Both the position numbers and the translations under genes were made by a program. Shown here piece by piece: positions 10,101 to 16,474 of a stretch of DNA of 64,000 nt; position 1 is the stretch's first letter; each line of letters opens with the position of its first letter. The notes under the pieces were generated by a model. The model was given only the letters and a program-made list of their open reading frames with translations, made no database searches and had not been told where the DNA came from. Origin of the DNA: Promicromonospora soli (GTDB taxonomy: Bacteria; Actinomycetota; Actinomycetes; Actinomycetales; Cellulomonadaceae); contig NZ_BNAS01000004.1 of assembly GCF_014653785.1 (NCBI RefSeq), positions 128,986 through 192,985 on the forward strand, read 5' to 3'.

Positions 10101-12255
10101 CCGTGCGGCCGCGCTGTCGCTCGACCCGGAGCTGCTCGCCGAGCTGCTCGGGGAGCAGGGCTCGGCCGACCTGGCGGACCTCCTGGACCCGGGCGCCGTG
10201 GAGCGCACGGAGGCCGAGCTGGCCGGGCTCGCGCCCGACCGGCAGGCGCGGGACGCCGAGGGCCTGTGGGACCTGCTCCGGCGCACGGGCCCGCATCCGC
10301 TCGACGCCCTGGAGGCGCGCACCCGCGAGGAGGCCCGGCACGCCGTGGCCCACTGGCTCGACGGTCTGGAGGCGGCCCGTCGGGTCATCCGCGTCCGGTT
10401 CGCCGGCGCGGAGCAGTGGGCAGTCGCGGAGGACGCCGGGCGCCTGCGTGACGCGCTCGGCGTGGCGCTACCCGTGGGCATCCCCGAGACGTTCACCGAG
10501 CTCGTACCGGACCCGCTCGGCGACCTCCTGCGTCGCCACGCCCGCACGCACGGGCCGTTCGGCGCGTCGGCGGCAGCCCAGCGGTTCGGGCTCGGCGTCG
10601 CGATCGTCGCCCACGGGCTGGCCCGGCTCGAGGCAGACGGCGCCCTCGCGCGCGGGCGGCTCCGGCCCGGCGCGCTCGGCGGCACCGGAGACGAATGGTG
10701 TGACCCCGGGGTGCTGCGCCTGCTCCGGCGACGTTCGCTGGCGGCCCTGCGGGCCGAGGTGGAGCCCGTGGAGCAGGAGGCCCTCGGCGCCTTCCTGCCC
10801 CGCTGGCAGAACGTCTCCACGGGACTGCTGCGCGGCCCGGACGGGCTGGTGCAGGCGATCGAGCAGCTCGCGGGCGCGGCGGTCCCGGCGTCGGCCCTGG
10901 AGACCCTCGTGCTGCCCGCCCGGGTGACCGACTACTCCCCCGCCCTGCTCGACGAGCTGACGGTCGCGGGCGAGGTGCTGTGGTCCGGGCACTCCCGCCT
11001 GCCCGGTTCGGGCGGCGGCGACGGGCTGGTGTCGCTCCACCTGGCCGACGGCGTCCCGCTCACCCTCCCCCCGCTCGAACCCGTCGAGGAGGAGAGCCCG
11101 CTCGACTCCGCGCTCCACCGTGCAGTGCTGGACCTGCTGACGGGGTCGGGCGGCTTCTTCCTGCCCCGCGTCGCCGAGCTCACCGGAGCCGAGCCGGACG
11201 CCGTGCTCGAGGTGCTGTGGGACCTCGTGTGGGCCGGACAGGTCACCAACGACGGGCTGGGGGCGCTCCGGGAGCGGGTCAGCGGCGCCGGTGCCCATCG
11301 TGCGCCCCGCACCGCGGCGCGGGCGCGGCCGGTGCGGCGGTCACGGTTCGCCGTGTCGCCGGGACGCCCGGCCTCGGCCCTCCGGGCAGGCACCTCGACC
11401 CCGGGAGGCGGTGGCCGGTGGGCCGCCCTCCCCCTGCGCGAGGCCGACCCCACCCTGCGCGCGCACGCCCTGACCCAGGTGCTCCTCGAACGGCACGGCG
11501 TCCTGACCCGGTCCGCCGCGGCGGCCGAGGGCGTCGGGGCCGGCTACCGCGACGTGTACCGCGTGCTCTCCGGCCTGGAGGAACGCGGAACGGTGCGCCG
11601 GGGGTACTTCGTGGAGCATCTGGGCGGCTCGCAGTTCGCCCTGCCCGGCGCCGTCGACCGCCTGCGGGTCGACGCTCAGGACCGTGCGCGGGTCGTCGAG
11701 GCGGAGCTGGAGGTCGCGGAGCGGACTACCGCCGTCGCGACGGCGACCGGCGCGAGCAGCACGAGCGGTGCCGTCGTGCTCGCCGCGATGGACCCCGCGA
11801 ACCCGTACGGTGCGGCCCTCGCCTGGCCTGCGGGCCCGGCGTCGGACGGCGCGTCCCGCAGCGCATCCGGCGGCCCGACCGAACGCGTCGCGGCAGACGC
11901 GGCGTCGGACGACGGGCCGGCGTCGGAGGTGGCCGGCGACGGCAAGCCCGTCTCGGCCCACCGGCCGGGCCGCAAGGCCGGGGCGGTAGTCGTGCTCACC
12001 CATGGTGACCTCGCCTTGTTCGTCGAGCGGGGCGGGCGCACGGTGCTGTCGTTCACGCAGAGCCCCGCGCGGCTCGCGGCCGCTGCCGCGGTCCTGGCCC
12101 GTACCGTCCGCGAAGGCCGGCTCGGGCGGCTGGTGGTCCAGCGGGTCGACGGCGTGCCCGCGCTGGAAGCGGCGCGACACCATCCGGTGGCGCGCGCGCT
12201 CGTGGAGGCGGGCTTCGCGGTCACACCACGGGGTCTGCGGATCTCGATCCGCTGA
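7180..12255 (+). CDS. lhr: Lhr-type large ATP-dependent helicase
   Basis: Lhr (large helicase-related) is an SF2 3'-5' DNA/RNA helicase induced by DNA damage in mycobacteria. Here it is 1691 residues. Walker A APTGSGKT is near residues 47-54, the DEIH box near 170, and motif III reads GLSATV. Motif VI is RIGRAGHQVG, followed by the winged-helix and Lhr-specific beta-barrel 'Lhr core' (SGGTIPDKGAYGVFL, GELDEEMVYESRVGD). A long C-terminal half continues to a small alpha/beta domain ending in RQHHPVARALVEAGF-like sequence. The ATG at 7180 begins MPTPDGSLSRFGPAT; the open frame upstream is not conserved. It is divergent from the DUF3046 gene, near recA. Confidence 0.95.
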   Translation: MPTPDGSLSRFGPATRTWFTGAFAQPTAAQAGAWDAVARDQHALVVAPTGSGKTLAAFLWSIDRIMSAPPPKERASRCRVLYVSPLKALAADVQRNLRSPLTGIRQAAARDGIEVPDVTVGMRTGDTPANERRSFATRPPDILVTTPESLYLILTSSARAGLAGVETVVLDEIHAVAGTKRGAHLALSLERLDALLDRPAQRIGLSATVRPVEAVARFLGGGRNGASAREVAVVQPPSHKEWAIDVVVPVPDLADLDSAPTPDLSDADSSAPDGQEIDLSGEATRPLRRASVWPHVEERVVDLVADHTSTIVFTNNRRGAERLTARMNEVWAQRQGLDIADPAGTWAALVPGQSGTAAGIPRPVPGERGMPEAVPGQGETVLARAHHGSMSRAERTRTETELKEGRLPAVVATSSLELGIDMGAVDLVVQVGAPPSVASGLQRIGRAGHQVGAVSKGVVFPLFRGDLVPATVIAQRMRTGAIEHMHVPTNPLDVLAQQVVAALAMDDWNEADLLALVRRAAPFAHLGDATWRAVLDMLAGRYPSEDFAELRARIIWDRATGMLHGRPGALRLAATSGGTIPDKGAYGVFLATETPDGGTTLTDSVTGSGGTNRNRGGKRVGELDEEMVYESRVGDTFTLGSSTWRIEEITTDRVLVTPAPGLPGRLPFWKGDAPGRPAELGRAVGAFVREADAALAADPSAGRKHLREAGLDDWAADNLAAYLTEQRLGTGRVPDDRTVVVERFRDELGDWRVVIHSPLGARVHAPWALVIAARLRARFGLDVAAMHSDDGIVLRLPDSSGGWEGDPWDVSAAPSADGFGSDGEPAHAQHTSGRVTLEDLLLDPDEVLGAVRDELGSSVMFAARFREAAARALLLPRRRPDKRQPLWQQRQRSAQLLEVASQFPDFPIVLEAARECLQDDFDVTALADLMREIAAGGVRVVEVTTPTPSPFAQSLLFGYTAQFLYDGDAPLAERRAAALSLDPELLAELLGEQGSADLADLLDPGAVERTEAELAGLAPDRQARDAEGLWDLLRRTGPHPLDALEARTREEARHAVAHWLDGLEAARRVIRVRFAGAEQWAVAEDAGRLRDALGVALPVGIPETFTELVPDPLGDLLRRHARTHGPFGASAAAQRFGLGVAIVAHGLARLEADGALARGRLRPGALGGTGDEWCDPGVLRLLRRRSLAALRAEVEPVEQEALGAFLPRWQNVSTGLLRGPDGLVQAIEQLAGAAVPASALETLVLPARVTDYSPALLDELTVAGEVLWSGHSRLPGSGGGDGLVSLHLADGVPLTLPPLEPVEEESPLDSALHRAVLDLLTGSGGFFLPRVAELTGAEPDAVLEVLWDLVWAGQVTNDGLGALRERVSGAGAHRAPRTAARARPVRRSRFAVSPGRPASALRAGTSTPGGGGRWAALPLREADPTLRAHALTQVLLERHGVLTRSAAAAEGVGAGYRDVYRVLSGLEERGTVRRGYFVEHLGGSQFALPGAVDRLRVDAQDRARVVEAELEVAERTTAVATATGASSTSGAVVLAAMDPANPYGAALAWPAGPASDGASRSASGGPTERVAADAASDDGPASEVAGDGKPVSAHRPGRKAGAVVVLTHGDLALFVERGGRTVLSFTQSPARLAAAAAVLARTVREGRLGRLVVQRVDGVPALEAARHHPVARALVEAGFAVTPRGLRISIR

Positions 12256-12289
12256 GCACCACCCCCGGCTCGGCCGCCAGGGCGGTGCC

Positions 12290-12342
12290 GAAGTGGACGG
12301 GCTCCGCGCGCGGCACGCGCCGGTTGTGGGTCCGTCCACTTC
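12290..12342. terminator. Weak hairpin after lhr
   Basis: GAAGTGGACGG (12290-12300) and CCGTCCACTTC (12332-12342) form an 11-bp stem over a 31-nt GC-rich loop, 35 nt after the lhr stop and 80 nt before nei. Possible terminator; the large loop makes it uncertain. Confidence 0.4.
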
Positions 12343-12423
12343 AGGTGGGTGATATGCCGGTTGCGCACCCTTCCCCGGCCGGGGCGCGCACTACGCTGTA
12401 GCCCCACGACGAGGGGAGCATTC

Positions 12424-13221
12424 GTGCCCGAGGGCGATGTACTGCGCCTCACAGCCGAGCGTCTCACCGCAGCGCTGCGCGGCATGCCGCTCGTCCGTGC
12501 GGAGCTGCGCTGGCCCAGCGCCGGCGCCGCGAACCTGACGGGCGCCACGGCGCTGGAGACCACCGCCTACGGCAAGCACCTGCTCACCCGGCTCGACGAC
12601 GGCCGCACCCTGCACACGCACCTGCGCATGGAGGGGCTCTGGAAGGTCCACCGCACCGGTTCCCGCGACGCATCGGCCCGCAATCCCGCCATCCGCGCAG
12701 TGCTCGCGACGGACGCCTGGACCGCCACGGGATGGCATCTCGGGATGCTCGACCTGCTGCGTACCCACGACGAGTCCCGCATCCTCAGCGGGCTGGGGCC
12801 GGACGTCCTCGGCGACGACTTCCCCACCACCGGCCTGCCCGAGGCCGCCGCGCGCCTCGTCCGCGAGTACGAGCGGCCGCTCTGCGCCGCCCTGATGGAC
12901 CAGCGCACCGTCGCCGGTATCGGCACCATCTGGATGGCCGAGTCACTGTTCTCACGGCGCCTGTGGCCCTGGGCGGCGGCCGGCTCGCTGTCCGAGGAAG
13001 AGCGCGACGACCTGCTCCGGACCGCTCGCAGGCTCATGGAGCGCAGCGTCGCCGTGGGCCGCGCCCGCGGCATGGGCGCCGTCGAGATGCATGTGCACGG
13101 CAGGGCCGGCCGGCCCTGCCGCCGGTGCGGCACACCGATCGGCGTCGGCTCGGCGAACGAGAAGCCGTACGAGCGCCCCGTGTACTGGTGCCCGTCCTGC
13201 CAAGCCCCTAGCTCGAAGTAG
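12424..13221 (+). CDS. nei: Endonuclease VIII-type DNA glycosylase (Fpg/Nei family)
   Basis: Base-excision repair bifunctional glycosylase/AP lyase for oxidised pyrimidines. It has 265 residues starting at GTG 12424 with ribosome binding site GAGGGGAG. After Met removal the catalytic Pro2-Glu3 (MPEGD) is present; the Nei-type PEGD distinguishes it from Fpg PELPE. The beta-clamp lysine is K51 (AYGKHLL) and the helix-two-turn-helix has DQRTVAGIGTIWMAE. A C-terminal zinc finger has CRRCG and WCPSCQ pairs. The last four codons lie inside the left arm of a long palindrome. A second family member, Fpg-like, is at 48.1 kb. Confidence 0.93.
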   Translation: MPEGDVLRLTAERLTAALRGMPLVRAELRWPSAGAANLTGATALETTAYGKHLLTRLDDGRTLHTHLRMEGLWKVHRTGSRDASARNPAIRAVLATDAWTATGWHLGMLDLLRTHDESRILSGLGPDVLGDDFPTTGLPEAAARLVREYERPLCAALMDQRTVAGIGTIWMAESLFSRRLWPWAAAGSLSEEERDDLLRTARRLMERSVAVGRARGMGAVEMHVHGRAGRPCRRCGTPIGVGSANEKPYERPVYWCPSCQAPSSK

Positions 13222-13306
13222 AGCTGCAGCGAGAAAGAACCAGGGTGGGACCCCCGATATGCGGGGTCCCACCCTGGTTCTTTCTCGCTGCAGTTCTACT
13301 TCGAGC
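13211..13306. repeat. 44-bp near-perfect inverted repeat, probable bidirectional terminator
   Basis: Arms 13211-13254 and 13263-13306 match at 43 of 44 positions around an 8-nt loop (CGATATGC). The outer end of the left arm includes the last three sense codons and stop of nei; the right arm ends 9 nt before the clgR stop. The stem contains GAGAAAGAACC/GGTTCTTTCTC, which gives a T-rich run on both strands. It is placed between convergent genes and far longer than an ordinary terminator. Confidence 0.85.
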
Positions 13307-13314
13307 CTGTCGGC

Positions 13315-13668
13315 TCAGCCGACCGGTGCCAGGTCCGTCTGGTCGACCCCCCGCCGCGCTGCGGACCGGTCGCCTCCCCTGGCCAGCAGCCCAGCGACGA
13401 AGTCCGCCGGGATCGTGTCGGGGATCTGGAATCCTTCGGCCACCGCCACGCGGTCGCTCACCTCACGCAGCACCAAGGACAGCGGCACGTCGAGCGCCTC
13501 GCAGATGGAGCCGAGGAGCTCGGACGACGCCTCCTTCTGGCCACGCTCCACCTCACTGAGGTAACCCAGCGACACTCGCGCCGCCGACGACACCTCTCGC
13601 AGGGTGCGCCCCTGACGCTGCCGCGTGTCACGCAGCACGTCTCCGATTTCTCGCCGTAGTACGACCAT
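13315..13668 (-). CDS. clgR: ClgR-type XRE family transcriptional regulator
   Basis: DNA-binding activator of Clp protease genes and stress response in actinobacteria; itself a Clp substrate. It has 117 residues with one Cro/C1 helix-turn-helix spanning [38 protein letters not shown], followed by [18 protein letters not shown]. The start MVVLRREIG has GGGGG upstream. The position beside pncC, pgsA and ftsK equals Rv2745c (clgR) of M. tuberculosis. The C-terminus (TDLAPVG) lacks an obvious Ala-Ala degradation signal. Family call is firm; Clp control is inferred from orthology. Confidence 0.88.
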   Translation of the reverse strand: MVVLRREIGDVLRDTRQRQGRTLREVSSAARVSLGYLSEVERGQKEASSELLGSICEALDVPLSLVLREVSDRVAVAEGFQIPDTIPADFVAGLLARGGDRSAARRGVDQTDLAPVG

Positions 13669-13915
13669 CTCGCGCCCCCTTTCGGTGCCTGTCCCTGAAC
13701 TCACGCCCTGCCCAGCCTGGGCCGGACGTGCCTTGCGTGTGGTGCGGCCTCCGTGAACGGAGGTCGTTCTACCGTACCCCGCGCTCGAAGAGTTCTTGCG
13801 CCGGCTCCGGGTGGTCGGCCTGTTCGTGATCACACCGGGACCAACGCTGTGGATATGAGCCTTGTTCCCGAAGTGCACTCACGTCAAGCCCTGTGCAAGA
13901 TTAGGCCAAGAAGTT

Positions 13916-14437
13916 TCACATGTCTGTAACTTCGGGAAATGCAGACTGGTCTGCCTCGAGGTTTTCACCCGGTGACTCGCTGACGAGCATCAACGCCAGC
14001 TCGAGCACCCCGCGTGCGGCGTCACCGATCACCCGGGACCGATCGCCGTCGAGGTCCAGACGGTGCACCTCGGTCGCCACCGGGGTACTCACCGCAACGA
14101 ACACCACACCCGGCTCTTGACCGTCCTGAGGTTCCGGTCCCGCGACGCCGGTCGTGGCGAGGCCCACATCGGCGCCCGTCGCCTTGCGCACGCCCGCCGC
14201 CATCTGCGCAGCGACCGCCTCGTCCACCGCGCCCCGCTCGGCAAGCAGCTCCGCGTCCACACCGAGCATCTCTGCCTTCAGATCCGTGGCATAGGCGACG
14301 ACGCCGCCGCGCAGCACACTGGACGCACCCGGCACCGACACCAGAGCCGCCGTGACGAGCCCGCCCGTGAGCGACTCGGCCACCCCGAGGGTCCACCCCC
14401 GCGCCGCCGCCGCGGCCAGGAGCCGGGCCGCGGTCAT
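13916..14437 (-). CDS. pncC: Nicotinamide-nucleotide amidohydrolase PncC (CinA C-terminal domain)
   Basis: Deamidates nicotinamide mononucleotide to nicotinic acid mononucleotide in NAD recycling. It is a stand-alone CinA C-terminal domain of 173 residues with the diagnostic VAESLTGGLVTAALVSVPGAS, GGVVAYATDLKAEMLGV and ATTGVAGPEPQDG. It has no N-terminal molybdopterin-like domain, as usual in actinobacteria. Its ATG overlaps the pgsA stop by four bases (14434-14437), so it is translationally coupled to pgsA. Confidence 0.92.
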   Translation of the reverse strand: MTAARLLAAAAARGWTLGVAESLTGGLVTAALVSVPGASSVLRGGVVAYATDLKAEMLGVDAELLAERGAVDEAVAAQMAAGVRKATGADVGLATTGVAGPEPQDGQEPGVVFVAVSTPVATEVHRLDLDGDRSRVIGDAARGVLELALMLVSESPGENLEADQSAFPEVTDM

Positions 14438-15024
14438 GTGGTCGATGCCTTGGCCCGGGCGTTCTGGCGGATCTTCCAGCCCTGGTACACGTACTCGACG
14501 CCCGTCACGACCGTCACGACGAACGCGGCGATCAGCACGATCCAGGCGATCACCGTGAGCCAGTCGAGGCCTTCGCGCGGCAGCAGGAACAGCGAGATCG
14601 CCACGGACTGCAGAACAGTCTTGAGCTTGCCGCCCCGCGAGGCCGGCATCACCTCGTACTTGAGCATCCCCATGCGCATGAACGTGATGCCGAGCTCACG
14701 CACCAGGATCACCACCGGGATCCACCACGGCAGCTCGCCGAGCGGGATCCAGAGCAGGATCAGGGCGGCACCGATGAGGAGCTTGTCCGCGATCGGGTCG
14801 AGCAGCTTGCCCAGGTCGGTGACCAGACCACGCGACCGGGCGAGGTAGCCGTCCACCTTGTCGGAGAGCGCGGCGACCACGAACAGCGCCGTGGCGATCA
14901 GGCGCCATGTGACGGAGTCCCCGCCCTCGGCGAGGAGCGCCCAGGCGAAGAACGGGACCATTACGATGCGGATCATCGTCACGACGTTCGCAATGTTCCA
15001 CGGTGACGGTGCATCGTTGACCAT
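14434..15024 (-). CDS. pgsA: CDP-diacylglycerol--glycerol-3-phosphate 3-phosphatidyltransferase
   Basis: Membrane enzyme making phosphatidylglycerophosphate, the first committed step to phosphatidylglycerol and cardiolipin. It has 196 residues and several transmembrane spans. The CDP-alcohol phosphotransferase signature reads SDKVDGYLAR...GKLLDPIADKLL. The ATG follows TAGGCT by six bases, so the start is probably leaderless. It is upstream of and coupled to pncC; the same pgsA-pncC-clgR order is known from mycobacteria (pgsA3). Confidence 0.94.
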   Translation of the reverse strand: MVNDAPSPWNIANVVTMIRIVMVPFFAWALLAEGGDSVTWRLIATALFVVAALSDKVDGYLARSRGLVTDLGKLLDPIADKLLIGAALILLWIPLGELPWWIPVVILVRELGITFMRMGMLKYEVMPASRGGKLKTVLQSVAISLFLLPREGLDWLTVIAWIVLIAAFVVTVVTGVEYVYQGWKIRQNARAKASTT

Positions 15025-15030
15025 TGCTCA

Positions 15031-15036
15031 AGCCTA
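15031..15036 (-). promoter_or_regulatory. -10 box of pgsA (leaderless)
   Basis: TAGGCT on the minus strand, six bases before the pgsA ATG; no Shine-Dalgarno sequence. Confidence 0.45.
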
Positions 15037-15104
15037 ACGGCGGTTCACCCGCCTCCCGTACGGCTCGGCGCGTCAGGAGGCTCGCTCCTGCGGTCGGCCT
15101 GCAA

Positions 15105-15110
15105 TAGCAT
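15105..15110 (+). promoter_or_regulatory. -10 box of the CapA-like gene (leaderless)
   Basis: TAGCAT ends six bases before the GTG at 15117; no Shine-Dalgarno sequence and no clear -35. Confidence 0.4.
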
Positions 15111-15116
15111 CCGGAC

Positions 15117-16391
15117 GTGACCACCGTCCGCGTCCTGCGGCTCCTCGCGTCCGCTGCACTGGCCGGCGCTCTCGTCACCACGGCCGCGGGCTGCACGCCG
15201 GTCCGCGGCCCGGTCACGGCAACGCCTCCAGCCGTCACCGGCAGCGCGAGCGCGACCCCGTCGACGGAGCCGTCGGCACCCCCCGTCGCTCCGGACCCGC
15301 CGGAGCAGGACATCGAGCTCACCCTGCTCGCCGGGGGCGACGTCCTGCCCCATGGCCCCGTCAACGAGTCCGCGACCGGACCGGCCGGTATCGACTACTC
15401 GCCGCTGCTGGCGGGCGTCGATCCCTGGGTGGCCGGCGCGGACCTGGCCCTGTGCCACCTGGAGGCGCCGGTCGCGCCGCCGGGCACGCCGGCGGCGGGC
15501 TACCCCGTGTTCGCCGCGCCCCGGGAGCTGGTCCGCGACCTGGGCGAGCAGGGCTGGGACGGCTGCTCGACGGCGTCGAACCACGCGGCCGACGCCGGGT
15601 ACGACGGCATCGCGGCGACGCTCCGGGCGCTGGACCGTGCCGGGATGGGCCACGTCGGTACCGCGCGCGACCGACGCGAGTCGCTCAGCGCCCAGTACTA
15701 CGAGCTGCGCCGGGACGGCCGGACCGTCACTGTCGCCCACCTCGCGGCGACGTACGGGCTGAACGGGTTCACCGCGCCCCGCGGGACCTGGTCGGTGGAC
15801 CTGATCGACACCCGGCGGATCGTCCGGCAGGCCAAGGCTGCCCGGGCCGCGGGGGCGGACCTCGTGGTGGTCAGCCTGCACGACGGCTACGAGTACGTCG
15901 CCGATACCACCCCGCACCAGCAGGACACGACACGGGCCCTGGCCCGCTCCCGGCAGGTGGACCTCGTGATCGGTCACCACGCGCACGTCCCGCAGCGGGT
16001 CACGCGGCTGCGCGGCGGCCCAGGGGGTGACGGGATGTGGGTGGCCCACGGCCTGGGCAACCTCCTCTCCAACCAGGGAGCGGACTGCTGCGGTACGTGG
16101 GCCACCGCCGTCGGGCTGCTGCTGGTCGCAGACATCGTCCAGCCGCCCCGCGGGCCCGCTCGGGTCACGGGCGTGCGCTGGGCGGCGACGACGGTCGACC
16201 TCGCCGCCGGGCACCGGCTGCGCGGCACGCGCGACGCGCTCGCGCACCCGGGCAGCGGGCGGCTCACGGTCGCCGACCTGCGGGAGCGGCTCCAGATCGC
16301 GCGGGAGGCGGCCGGGGACGCCGCGAAGGAGCAGCGCACGCCGCCCCGTCCCACGGGCGGCCCGCCAGTCGTCGTCCAACGGGACCGCTGA
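15117..16391 (+). CDS. CapA-family metallophosphatase-like lipoprotein
   Basis: Exported protein of 424 residues with a lipobox (TTAAGC near residue 24), a Thr/Pro-rich linker and a PGA_cap domain. That domain is related to poly-gamma-glutamate capsule protein CapA and the calcineurin-like phosphoesterase fold. Motifs seen are LLAGGDVLPHG, CHLEAPVAPPG, ASNHAADAGYDG, VVVSLHDGYEYV, GHHAHVPQR and HGLGNLLSNQ. No capBC genes are nearby, so capsule synthesis is not supported here. A cell-surface phosphoesterase or envelope role is more likely. It is a single gene, convergent with ftsK. Confidence 0.85.
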   Translation: MTTVRVLRLLASAALAGALVTTAAGCTPVRGPVTATPPAVTGSASATPSTEPSAPPVAPDPPEQDIELTLLAGGDVLPHGPVNESATGPAGIDYSPLLAGVDPWVAGADLALCHLEAPVAPPGTPAAGYPVFAAPRELVRDLGEQGWDGCSTASNHAADAGYDGIAATLRALDRAGMGHVGTARDRRESLSAQYYELRRDGRTVTVAHLAATYGLNGFTAPRGTWSVDLIDTRRIVRQAKAARAAGADLVVVSLHDGYEYVADTTPHQQDTTRALARSRQVDLVIGHHAHVPQRVTRLRGGPGGDGMWVAHGLGNLLSNQGADCCGTWATAVGLLLVADIVQPPRGPARVTGVRWAATTVDLAAGHRLRGTRDALAHPGSGRLTVADLRERLQIAREAAGDAAKEQRTPPRPTGGPPVVVQRDR

Positions 16392-16414
16392 CCTGTCGGG
16401 CCTCGGCCGACCGG

Positions 16415-16453
16415 TCGGGCGCTCAGGTCACCTTCAGTGACCTGAGCGCCCGA
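16415..16453. terminator. Perfect 17-bp hairpin between convergent capA-like gene and ftsK
   Basis: Arms 16415-16431 and 16437-16453 (TCGGGCGCTCAGGTCAC and its complement) around the loop CTTCA. No U-tract; the symmetric position suggests two-way termination. Confidence 0.7.
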
Positions 16454-16474
16454 CACCTGCGGACATGTGGCAGG

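Noticed and set aside
7075..10353. Very long open frame on the minus strand opposite lhr
   Set aside because: It is antisense to a well-conserved helicase and has Arg/Gly/His-rich nonsense composition; an effect of high third-position GC.
12290..12342. Another copy of the GTTGTGGG palindromic repeat near 12.32 kb
   Set aside because: Only eight bases (GGTTGTGG) match; the rest of the arm and centre differ.
15117..16391. Poly-gamma-glutamate capsule locus
   Set aside because: Only a CapA-like domain is present; capB and capC are absent.
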